The notes beneath the pieces are model-generated. The model was given only the letters and a program-made list of their open reading frames with translations, was not told the DNA's origin and ran no database searches. From the NCBI RefSeq assembly GCF_001701025.1, contig NZ_CP016793.1:9858001-9922000 (forward strand): a stretch of 64,000 bases of DNA, given 5' to 3'. Position numbers and translations under genes: made by a program. Origin of the DNA: Lentzea guizhouensis. Its GTDB lineage: Bacteria > Actinomycetota > Actinomycetes > Mycobacteriales > Pseudonocardiaceae. This document shows positions 8,757 through 15,799 of this stretch, in pieces (position 1 is the first letter of the stretch; every line of letters begins with the position of its first letter).

Positions 8757-9446
8757 ATGTTCTCCACCCGCGCCGCCGCCCTGATCGTCGCGCTGCTGGG
8801 CGTCTTCACGCTCGTGCAGCCGGCGACGGCGGCGCCGTACATCGTCAGCGAAGCGCAGTTCAACCGGATGTTCCCGTCCCGCAACGGCTTCTACACCTAC
8901 AGCGGCCTGAGCAACGCCATGAGCGCCTTCGGCTCGTTCGCGAACCAGGGCAGCGACACCGTCAAGAAGCAGGAGCTCGCGGCGTTCCTCGCGAACGTGT
9001 CGCACGAGACCGGTGGCCTCGTGCACATCCGCGAGATCAACCAGAGCGGTGACTACTGCGACGAGAGCCAGTCCTACGGGTGCCCGGCGGGCACCAGGGC
9101 GTACTACGGCCGCGGTCCGATCCAGCTGTCGTGGAACTTCAACTACAAGGCCGCGGGCGACTACCTCGGCATCAACCTGCTGAACAACCCCGACCAGGTC
9201 GCCACCAACGCCACCACGTCGTGGAAAACCGCCATCTGGTACTGGATGACGCAGAACGGCCCTGGCACCATGACCCCGCACAACGCGATGGTCAACTCGC
9301 GCGGTTTCGGCCAGACCATCCGCAGCATCAACGGATCGCTGGAGTGCGACGGCAAGAACCCGGGAACGGTGCAAAGCCGCGTCTCGAAGTACCAGCAGTT
9401 CACCGGGATCATCGGTGTCGCGCAGGGGTCGAACCTGTACTGCTGA
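8757..9446 (+). CDS. Secreted GH19 chitinase (catalytic domain only)
   Basis: 229 residues from ATG 8757, which has GAGGAG about ten bases upstream; an alternative TTG at 8748 lies on top of that site. A signal peptide (FSTRAAALIVALLGVFTLVQPATAA) precedes a single GH19 domain. Visible family marks are the SHETGG motif with the catalytic acid glutamate, CDESQSYGCPAGTRAYYGRGPIQLSWNFNY split over the substrate cleft, and the SRVSKYQ C-terminal region. GH19 enzymes hydrolyse beta-1,4-linked N-acetylglucosamine with inversion and act on fungal cell walls. No carbohydrate-binding module. Its catalytic part is closely similar to the next gene, so the two are a tandem duplication. Confidence 0.95.
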   Translation: MFSTRAAALIVALLGVFTLVQPATAAPYIVSEAQFNRMFPSRNGFYTYSGLSNAMSAFGSFANQGSDTVKKQELAAFLANVSHETGGLVHIREINQSGDYCDESQSYGCPAGTRAYYGRGPIQLSWNFNYKAAGDYLGINLLNNPDQVATNATTSWKTAIWYWMTQNGPGTMTPHNAMVNSRGFGQTIRSINGSLECDGKNPGTVQSRVSKYQQFTGIIGVAQGSNLYC

Positions 9447-9457
9447 CACATGACAGA

Positions 9458-9473
9458 ACAGGTCTAGACCCTT
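9458..9473. promoter_or_regulatory. DasR-like operator 1 upstream of second GH19 chitinase
   Basis: GGTCTAGACC (9461-9470) is an exact copy of the DasR-element core. The flanks (ACA/CTT) match the outer consensus less well. Confidence 0.65.
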
Positions 9474-9474
9474 G

Positions 9475-9490
9475 ACTGGTCTGGACCACT
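9475..9490. promoter_or_regulatory. DasR-like operator 2 upstream of second GH19 chitinase
   Basis: ACTGGTCTGGACCACT differs from the published DasR-element form ACTGGTCTAGACCACT at one position. Its centre is 17 bp from operator 1, so two repressor dimers could sit almost side by side. Confidence 0.72.
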
Positions 9491-9553
9491 GATGCCAATC
9501 TCAGCACTGTTCACATCCTTGATTCCTCGGATGCAACAAGACTCCAGGAGTGG

Positions 9554-10624
9554 GTGACCTTGCTGAAAAAACGCATCTTGGCGTCTCTTGCGGCGGGTGT
9601 GGTGGCGGCTTCGCTGGCCGTCATCGCACCGACCGCGTCCTCACAGGCAGAAGTGTCCGCGCAGGCCTGCACCTTCACGGACTGGGTCCAGGGTCAGTGG
9701 TACACCACCGGCTCGATCGTGAAGTTCGAAGGCAACTACTACATCGCCGAGCACGACAACCCCGGCTACAGCCCGACGGTCTCCACCTGGTACTGGGAGC
9801 CGACGAGCTGTGACGGTGGCGGCGGAGGCGGTGGCGCCACCTGCACCAGCGCCACGGACTGGGTCGCGGGGCGGCAGTACTACACCGGCAACATCGTGCG
9901 CTACAACGGTTCTTACTACATCGCCGAGCACGACAACCCCGGTTACGACCCGACGGTCTCCACCTGGTTCTGGGAACCGCACAACTGCAACGGCGGCGGC
10001 AACCCCGGCGGCGGCTTCCCCGTCTCCGAGGCCCAGTTCAACCAGATGTTCCCCGGCCGCAACAGCTTCTACAGCTACCAGGGCTTCGTGGACGCCGCAC
10101 GCACGATCCCCGCGTTCGGCACCACCGGCAGCGACACCGTGAAGAAGCAGGAAGTGGCCGCGTTCCTCGCGAACGCGTCGCACGAGACCGGTGGCCTCGT
10201 GTACATCGAAGAGATCAACAAGAACAACGACCTCTGCGATGAGAGCCAGCCCTACGGCTGCCCGGCCGGCACCTACGCCTACTACGGCCGCGGTCCGATC
10301 CAGCTGTCGTGGAACTTCAACTACAAGGCCGCGGGCGACTACCTCGGCCTGAACCTGCTGCAGAACCCCCACCAGGTGGCGCAGAACTCCACGACCGCGT
10401 GGCGGACGGCGATCTGGTACTGGATGACGCAGCGCGGGCCCGGCACCATGACCCCGCACGACGCGATGGTCAACAGCGCCGGCTTCGGCCAGACGATCCG
10501 CAGCATCAACGGGTCGCTGGAGTGCGACGGCCGCAACCCGGCGCAGGTGCAGAGCCGTGTCTCGAAGTACCAGTCGATCACCGGCATCATCGGTGTGACC
10601 CCTGGCGGCAACCTGTACTGCTAG
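9554..10624 (+). CDS. Secreted GH19 chitinase with two N-terminal chitin-binding modules
   Basis: 356 residues. Start is GTG 9554 or TTG 9560; AGGAG at 9546-9550 fits the TTG better, giving MLKKRILASL as the signal peptide start. After the signal come two near-identical CBM5/12 (ChtBD3) modules, residues 39-86 and 97-145, each with the pattern W(V/A)-G-x-Y-x-x-G and YYIAEHDNPGY, joined by Gly-rich linkers (GGGGGGG). A GH19 domain fills residues 155-356 with SHETGG and YYGRGPIQLSW motifs. The chitin-binding modules should anchor the enzyme on insoluble chitin, complementing the module-free paralogue upstream. Preceded by two DasR-like sites. Confidence 0.95.
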   Translation: MTLLKKRILASLAAGVVAASLAVIAPTASSQAEVSAQACTFTDWVQGQWYTTGSIVKFEGNYYIAEHDNPGYSPTVSTWYWEPTSCDGGGGGGGATCTSATDWVAGRQYYTGNIVRYNGSYYIAEHDNPGYDPTVSTWFWEPHNCNGGGNPGGGFPVSEAQFNQMFPGRNSFYSYQGFVDAARTIPAFGTTGSDTVKKQEVAAFLANASHETGGLVYIEEINKNNDLCDESQPYGCPAGTYAYYGRGPIQLSWNFNYKAAGDYLGLNLLQNPHQVAQNSTTAWRTAIWYWMTQRGPGTMTPHDAMVNSAGFGQTIRSINGSLECDGRNPAQVQSRVSKYQSITGIIGVTPGGNLYC

Positions 10625-10661
10625 GACTTGAGTTGTCCTAGTTCGGCCATAGCTTCAATGC

Positions 10662-11153
10662 ATGACCATGGAGCTGGACGAACTGCTGTACGAGCTGAAC
10701 GACCAACGCAAGACCTTCCGCGTCACGATGCGGGGTCTGACCGCTGCGGAGGCCGTGAAGCGCACGACGGCCAGCGAGCTCACGCTGGGTGGGTTGCTCA
10801 AGCACCTCACCTCGTGTGAGCGCGGCTGGACGCACATCCTGACCGAGCAGCCGCTGCCCCCGCCGGGAATGCTGGACTTCGACCAGTACACCTGGCCCGG
10901 CGGCGACTTCGACGAGCTGCTCGCGTCCTACGACGAAGCGGTGCGCGCGACCGACGAGGCCGTGCGCACCGCTTCGCTCGACCACCTGGTGCCGCTGCCG
11001 TCCGCGCCCTGGGACCCGGACCCGCGGCCCATGTCGATCCGCCGGATCGTGCTGCACCTGATCAGGGAGACCGCGCAGCACGCGGGTCACGCGGACATCA
11101 TCCGCGAGTCGCTCGACGGCCAGTCGACGACGGCCTCCCTGTACGAGAGCTAG
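10662..11153 (+). CDS. DinB-family (DUF664-like) protein
   Basis: 163 residues with the four-helix-bundle DinB pattern: three spaced histidines suitable for metal binding (KHLTSCERGW around residue 46, LHLIRETAQHAGHAD near 128-142) and the typical PLP.APWDPD loop. In actinobacteria DinB proteins include mycothiol-dependent thiol transferases and isomerases; others have no known role. The last metal-binding HAGHAD motif is intact, so it is probably an active mycothiol-linked enzyme or detoxification protein. ATG start. Confidence 0.85.
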   Translation: MTMELDELLYELNDQRKTFRVTMRGLTAAEAVKRTTASELTLGGLLKHLTSCERGWTHILTEQPLPPPGMLDFDQYTWPGGDFDELLASYDEAVRATDEAVRTASLDHLVPLPSAPWDPDPRPMSIRRIVLHLIRETAQHAGHADIIRESLDGQSTTASLYES

Positions 11154-11166
11154 CCCGGTACGCGGC

Positions 11167-11412
11167 TCAGCCCGCGAGCTGTTCCTTCACCTGCGCCAGC
11201 GACGGGTTCGTGAGCGCCTTGCCGTTCGGGAAGTGAACCGTCGGCACCGTGCGGTTGCCGCCGTTCACGCTCATCACGAACTCGGCCGCACCGGGCGTCT
11301 CCTCGATGTTGATCTCCGCGTACTCGATGCCCTCGCGGTCGAGCGAGCTCTTCAGGATGCGGCAGTAGCCGCACCACGAGGTGGAGTAGACGGTCAGCTG
11401 GTCGGGAGCCAT
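11167..11412 (-). CDS. Mycoredoxin (glutaredoxin-like)
   Basis: 81 residues, a compact glutaredoxin fold with the CGYC active site at residues 14-17 after VYSTSW, and the FVMSVNGGNRTVPTVHFPNG segment that is very similar to mycobacterial mycoredoxin-1, including the cis-proline TVP turn. Mycoredoxins reduce mycothiolated proteins and peroxiredoxins in actinobacteria that use mycothiol instead of glutathione. ATG start at 11412. Convergent to the DinB gene, with only 13 bp between stops. Confidence 0.93.
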   Translation of the reverse strand: MAPDQLTVYSTSWCGYCRILKSSLDREGIEYAEINIEETPGAAEFVMSVNGGNRTVPTVHFPNGKALTNPSLAQVKEQLAG

Positions 11413-11738
11413 CAGGCACTCCTCATCGAGTCGTCGGACGTCACCGGTTCCAACGCCGGGCGGGCAGCGCCTGATGCCGGAGTGAGCCCCAGATCACTCC
11501 CCGCCCCGGCAAACCGCCGCGGGCGCGATCGTCAGACAATCGTCAGGTCAATTCCGCTCACCGTCAGCGAGCATGGTTCGCGCACCCCCGAAATCTTCGG
11601 GGAGTGCGATTGATCCTGCATTTGTCGAATCAGCGAAGAACAATTCAGTCACCCGTTCAGCGGCCTAGCGTCACAACGGGTTTCCGATATCGTTTGACCT
11701 CCGTCGCCGCCACCACACCCTGGAAAGAAAGGCTGGCC
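11413..11738. other. Intergenic region upstream of DUF4360 pair
   Basis: 326 bp without a gene. It holds a direct repeat ATCGTCAG twice (about 11529-11546), a hairpin CCCCGAA/TTCGGGG at 11586-11602 with a three-base loop, and the promoter region of the first DUF4360 gene. The left end must contain the mycoredoxin promoter. I see no RNA gene. Confidence 0.4.
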
Positions 11739-12362
11739 ATGCTGAAAACGCTGGCGGCTGCCGCCCTCGCACTGACCGCGGTTCTCACCGCGCCCGCTGC
11801 GAACGCGATTCCCGATGTTCCCGACTACGTCACCATCGACGTGGTCACCGTGAACGGTTCCGGCTGCCCCGCCGGCACCGCCGCCGTCGCGTCGGCGGAC
11901 GACCGCACGGCGTTCACCGTGACCTACAGCCAGTACCTGGCGCAGGCAGGTCAGGGCTCGGCGCCGACCGACTTCCGCAAGAACTGCCAGCTCAACCTGC
12001 GCGTGACCTACCCGCAGGGCTTCACGTTCGGCATCGCCCAGGCCGACTACCGCGGCTTCGCCAACCTGCAGGCAGGAGCCACCGGAACGGAAAAGGGGAA
12101 CTACTACTTCCAGGGCATGTCCCAGACCGCGAGCCGCACCCACACGTTCAACGGCCCGAAGAGCGACAACTGGCAGGCGACCGACCGCGCCCAGGTCGCG
12201 GAAATCATCTACGCGCCGTGCGGCGAAGTCCGGCACCTGAACATCAACACCGAGCTGCGCGTGAACGCGGGAACGGCGTCGAAGGCCCACAGCTTCATGA
12301 CGATGGATTCGACCGACAGCAGTGTCAGCACCAAGTACCAGTTCTCCTGGAAGCGCTGCTGA
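11739..12362 (+). CDS. Secreted DUF4360 protein, copy 1
   Basis: 207 residues from ATG 11739, preceded by AAGAAAGG. A signal peptide (MLKTLAAAALALTAVLTAPAANA) leads to a DUF4360 domain: VNGSGCPAGTAAVA, then FRKNCQLNLRVTYPQGFTFGIA and DYRGFANL, ending with CGEVRHLNINTELRVN and YQFSWKRC. DUF4360 proteins are widespread secreted proteins of actinobacteria and fungi with no assigned activity. Four cysteines are conserved with copy 2. The two copies are 57 bp apart and probably co-transcribed. An in-frame extension upstream to 11604 lacks signal-peptide character. Confidence 0.88.
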   Translation: MLKTLAAAALALTAVLTAPAANAIPDVPDYVTIDVVTVNGSGCPAGTAAVASADDRTAFTVTYSQYLAQAGQGSAPTDFRKNCQLNLRVTYPQGFTFGIAQADYRGFANLQAGATGTEKGNYYFQGMSQTASRTHTFNGPKSDNWQATDRAQVAEIIYAPCGEVRHLNINTELRVNAGTASKAHSFMTMDSTDSSVSTKYQFSWKRC

Positions 12363-12419
12363 CGTCTGCACCGAATGCCGCCGCCGGTCCCAGTTGAAAA
12401 CCTGTCGGAAAGGTGCCTC

Positions 12420-13067
12420 ATGCTCAACACAGTGGCCGCGGCCGCACTCGCGATGTCGACCATCATCGTCCCGCCTGGAGGCGCACCCGGCACCACGCCT
12501 CCGCCGGACCACATCACCATCGACGTCGTGACCATCAACGGCTCAGGCTGCCGGGCCGGCACGGCAGCCGTCGCCGTGTCCCCCGACAACAAGGCCTTCA
12601 CCGTCACCTACAGCGAGTTCATGGCGCAGGTCGGTCCCCAGGCCCTGCCGACCGACTTCCGCAAGAACTGCCAGCTGAACCTGCGCGTCAACGTGCCGTC
12701 CGGCTTCACCTACGGCATCGCCTCGACCGACTACAGAGGCTTCGCCCACCTCGAGCGCGGCGCCACCGCCCTGGAGCGGGCCAACTACTACTTCCAGGGC
12801 ATGTCGCAGACGGAGTACAAGCAGCACAACTACAAGGGCCCGTTCAGCGACGACTGGCAGGCGACCGACACCACCGACGTGGCCGCGATCGTCTACCACC
12901 CGTGCGGCGAGAAGCGGAACTTCAACATCAACACGGAGCTGCGGGTCAGCGCGGGCACGTCCGACCCGAAGAAGACGACCAGCTTCATCTCGATGGACTC
13001 CACCGACGGGGCGATCGAGACGACCTACCACTTCGCGTGGAAGGTCTGCCCGCCACCGAGGCCGTAA
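12420..13067 (+). CDS. Secreted DUF4360 protein, copy 2
   Basis: 215 residues from ATG 12420 with GAAAGG upstream. It parallels copy 1 closely through the whole domain (VNGSGC, FRKNCQLNLRV, DYRGF, YYFQGMSQ, CGE.R.(L/F)NINTELRV) and keeps the same cysteines, so the pair arose by tandem duplication. The N-terminal hydrophobic stretch (MLNTVAAAALAMSTIIVPPGG) is short and proline-ended, weaker as a signal peptide than copy 1. It ends with an extra PPPRP tail. Function unknown; a shared extracellular role with copy 1 is likely. Confidence 0.85.
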   Translation: MLNTVAAAALAMSTIIVPPGGAPGTTPPPDHITIDVVTINGSGCRAGTAAVAVSPDNKAFTVTYSEFMAQVGPQALPTDFRKNCQLNLRVNVPSGFTYGIASTDYRGFAHLERGATALERANYYFQGMSQTEYKQHNYKGPFSDDWQATDTTDVAAIVYHPCGEKRNFNINTELRVSAGTSDPKKTTSFISMDSTDGAIETTYHFAWKVCPPPRP

Positions 13068-13134
13068 CACCCGGTCAGGGGGCTCCGGGTCGCGAACGTG
13101 TGCGGCCCGGGGCCTCCGTTTCCAGGCCATCGGG

Positions 13135-13548
13135 TCAGGACGCGGGCAGGTGGTCGAGCAGCGTCCGCGTCCAGGCCGGCAGGTCCGGCTGCGCTGGGCT
13201 CCGCTCGGCGGTCGCCGAGTACTGCGCCCACACCGCGACGTTCGCGCGCCGGGCGACGACCACCGTCAGATCACCACTGGAGGTGGTCTCCGGCTCCCGG
13301 TCGGGGCCGCGTTCCACCCGGTACCGCACCCGGAACGGCGGAACGGTGCCATGTCCCCACGCGCACTGGACCTCGACGCGCACGCCGTCCTCGTCCAGCC
13401 CGCTGGACGTCCCGAGCGAGTCCGGCAGGCCGACGAGCGACGGGCACGAGGTCGGCAGCGCCACCGGTGCCGGCCGCCACGGCTGCCAGACCAGCACCCC
13501 CGCCGCGACCACGACGACAACGGCGGCCCCCGCCCGCAAGAAACGCAC
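13135..13548 (-). CDS. Small membrane-anchored or secreted hypothetical protein
   Basis: 137 residues with an N-terminal membrane helix (LRAGAAVVVVVAAGVLVW) and an extracytoplasmic domain of about 110 residues with two cysteines (residues 35 and 62), which may form a disulphide. No family recognised; the shape resembles DUF3558-like or other small actinobacterial lipoprotein-like domains but there is no lipobox. It is read in the same direction as, and 18 bp beyond, the threonine ammonia-lyase stop, so it may be a downstream operon member of ilvA. Confidence 0.65.
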   Translation of the reverse strand: MRFLRAGAAVVVVVAAGVLVWQPWRPAPVALPTSCPSLVGLPDSLGTSSGLDEDGVRVEVQCAWGHGTVPPFRVRYRVERGPDREPETTSSGDLTVVVARRANVAVWAQYSATAERSPAQPDLPAWTRTLLDHLPAS

Positions 13549-13566
13549 GCGGCAGGGTAGCGCCCG

Positions 13567-14802
13567 TCAGATCAGGAAGCGGTACGCCGTCGACCCCGGC
13601 TCCACGTGCTGGATCTTGAGCGGCGACTCCTTCATCCGCCCCCACAGCAGGTCGTAGTCCTCGCGCCGGCCCAGCTCGATGCACACCAGCGCGGCGCCGG
13701 TCTCCCGGTTGTCCCGCTTCACGTACTCGAACTGCACGATGTCGTCGTCCTTGCCGAGCACGTCGTCGAGGAACCGCCGCAACGCGCCCGGCTCCTGCGG
13801 GAACTCCACCAGGAACCAGTGCTTGAGGCCGCGGTGGACCATCGACCGCTCGACGATCTCGGCGTAGCGCGACACGTCGTTGTTGCCGCCCGAGAGCAGG
13901 CACACGACCGTCGAGTCCGGTGCCACCGAGATCTCCTCCAGCAGCGCCGCCGAGGCCAGCGCACCCGCGGGCTCGGCGATGATGCCGTCGATCTGGTACA
14001 GCTCCAGCATCTCCGTGCACACCGCGCCCTCGGCCACGGTCAGCAGCTCGGCACCGCTGTCGCGCACCATCGGGAACGTCACCTCGCCCGCCCGCCGCAC
14101 CGCCGCGCCGTCGACGAACGTGTCCACCTCGGGCAGCGTCACCGGGTGGCCCGCGTCCATGGCGGCGATCATGCTCGCCGCGCCCGCCGGTTCCACGCCG
14201 ACGACGCGGGTGCGCGGGAAGCGTTCCTTGAACCACGTGCCGACGCCGGAGAGCAGCCCGCCGCCGCCGACCGGGACGACGACCACGTCCGGGGCGCCGC
14301 CCAGCTGCTGCACGATCTCCAGGCCCACCGTGCCCTGGCCCGCGACCGTGCGCGGGTCGTCGAACGCCGGCACGAGGGTGGCACCGGTGTGCTGGGCGTA
14401 CTCCTTGGCCAGCGCCGCCGCGTCGTCGTAGGTGTCGCCGTCGACGATGAGCTGCACCATGCCCTGGCCCAGCGCCGCGATGCGGTCGCGCTTCTGGCGG
14501 GGCGTGGTGCGCGGCACGTGCACGCGGCCCTCGATGCCCAGGCGGCGGCAGGCGTAGGCCATGCCCTGGCCGTGGTTGCCCGCCGACGCGCACACCGCGC
14601 CACCGAACGCGAACTCGGTCTGGCAGAGCAGGTTGAACGCGCCGCGCAGCTTGTACGAGCGGCCGACCTGGAGATCCTCGCGCTTGAACCAGACCCGCGC
14701 GCCGGTGCGCTCGGACAGCCGCTGGTTCACCTCCAGCGGGGTCGTGCGAGCGACTCCACCGAGCCGGGCTGCGGCCGCGGACACCTCATCAGCGAAGGAC
14801 AT
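13567..14802 (-). CDS. ilvA: Threonine ammonia-lyase (threonine dehydratase)
   Basis: 411 residues. PLP-dependent fold type II enzyme converting threonine to 2-oxobutanoate, the first committed step to isoleucine. The PLP lysine is in SYKLRGAFN (near residue 53), preceded by VWFKREDLQ; the phosphate-binding loop PVGGGGLLSG is near residue 183. A C-terminal ACT-like regulatory domain (about 330-411) includes HWFLVEFPQEPGALRRFL. The length is that of the shorter actinobacterial form with one regulatory domain rather than the two-domain E. coli type. ATG start at 14802, divergent from the LPMO gene. A biosynthetic rather than catabolic role is inferred from the regulatory domain. Confidence 0.94.
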   Translation of the reverse strand: MSFADEVSAAAARLGGVARTTPLEVNQRLSERTGARVWFKREDLQVGRSYKLRGAFNLLCQTEFAFGGAVCASAGNHGQGMAYACRRLGIEGRVHVPRTTPRQKRDRIAALGQGMVQLIVDGDTYDDAAALAKEYAQHTGATLVPAFDDPRTVAGQGTVGLEIVQQLGGAPDVVVVPVGGGGLLSGVGTWFKERFPRTRVVGVEPAGAASMIAAMDAGHPVTLPEVDTFVDGAAVRRAGEVTFPMVRDSGAELLTVAEGAVCTEMLELYQIDGIIAEPAGALASAALLEEISVAPDSTVVCLLSGGNNDVSRYAEIVERSMVHRGLKHWFLVEFPQEPGALRRFLDDVLGKDDDIVQFEYVKRDNRETGAALVCIELGRREDYDLLWGRMKESPLKIQHVEPGSTAYRFLI

Positions 14803-14872
14803 GACATTACATCTTCCGTGAACGACTCGGGTCTGGCACGCGTACCCCTAGAAAGACAGGGGAGGTGCCGGT

Positions 14873-15715
14873 TTGTTTCGCCTTGTGGGCGTGTCAGCGC
14901 TGCTCATGATGCTCTCCGCGGTTCCCGCGCACGCCCATGGCGCGCCCATCGACCCCGCGAGCAGGGCTTTCGTCTGCTCACCCGGTCAGCAGACAGCATC
15001 ATCCTCGCCGTGCCGGACCGCCATCGCGGCGGGGTTGCCGTCCACGGAGTGGGACAACATCCGGCTGGCGAACGTCGCCGGACGCGACACCACGCGTGTT
15101 CCCGACGGCAAGCTGTGCAGCGCCGGGCTGCCGAAGTACGCGGGCCTCGACCAGCCGCGCGCCGACTGGCCGGCCACCCGGCTGGCGAGCACGGCGTTCA
15201 CCTACCGGGCGACGATCCCGCACCAGGGTTCGTTCCGGTTCTACGTCACGCGCGACGGCTTCTCGCCGACCCGGCCGCTGCGGTGGGCGGACCTGGAGCA
15301 GTTCCAGACCGTGCCCACTCCCCCGCTCGTGAACGGCGCGTACGAGTTCAAGGTGCAGCTGCCGCCGCGAGTGGGCAGGCACGTCATCTACACCGTCTGG
15401 CAGAACACGGACACACCGGACACCTACTACTCGTGCACCGACGTGGAGCTCGCGGCCAAGCCGGCACCCGCGAAGTCACCTGCCACGCCGTCCGCCGTAC
15501 CGCCCGCTGTGCCGTCCGCCAAGACGCCGTCGTCCGCCGCTCCTCCGTCCACGGCCGCCGTGAAGTCGTCGGCCCCGAAACCCGTTCCCGTTGCGTCGAG
15601 CGCCGAACAACCACCCTCAGCCACAACGAGGATCGGTCTGTCCGCCGTGATCGGATCGATCGGAGGCCTCGCCGTGCTCGGCGGCTTCCTGTTGTGGCGC
15701 AGAAGAATTCTGTGA
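14873..15715 (+). CDS. AA10 lytic polysaccharide monooxygenase with C-terminal membrane anchor
   Basis: 280 residues, TTG start at 14873 behind GGGAGG. Signal cleavage after Ala-21 leaves His-22 as the mature N terminus, the first copper ligand of LPMOs; His-117 (IPHQGSFRFYVTRDG) fits the second histidine, and the YYSC region near 186 the axial aromatic. These enzymes oxidatively cleave chitin or cellulose. After the ~170-residue catalytic domain comes a Pro/Ala/Ser linker of about 70 residues, then a transmembrane helix (IGGLAVLGGFLLW) and RRRIL, so the enzyme is probably held at the cell surface. No carbohydrate-binding module. Neighbours are chitinases and a lectin-type hydrolase. Confidence 0.9.
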   Translation: MFRLVGVSALLMMLSAVPAHAHGAPIDPASRAFVCSPGQQTASSSPCRTAIAAGLPSTEWDNIRLANVAGRDTTRVPDGKLCSAGLPKYAGLDQPRADWPATRLASTAFTYRATIPHQGSFRFYVTRDGFSPTRPLRWADLEQFQTVPTPPLVNGAYEFKVQLPPRVGRHVIYTVWQNTDTPDTYYSCTDVELAAKPAPAKSPATPSAVPPAVPSAKTPSSAAPPSTAAVKSSAPKPVPVASSAEQPPSATTRIGLSAVIGSIGGLAVLGGFLLWRRRIL

Positions 15716-15730
15716 ACGTCCCGGTCCCCG

Positions 15731-15746
15731 CCTGGTCTGGACCACC
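15731..15746. promoter_or_regulatory. DasR-like operator upstream of ThuA/ricin-B gene
   Basis: CCTGGTCTGGACCACC contains the core GGTCTGGACC and matches the DasR-element consensus strongly (the same core variant as the second chitinase site). It is 54 bp upstream of the ATG at 15800. Confidence 0.7.
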
Positions 15747-15799
15747 CTTACGATGATCTTCGGGCGCGCAACCCTGCTAGCTGTGAGGTGTGTGCCCGC

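Noticed and set aside
14825..14842. A DasR-like site before the LPMO gene (GGTCTGGCACGC)
   Set aside because: Only the left half of the palindrome matches; the right half is wrong, so I did not list it.
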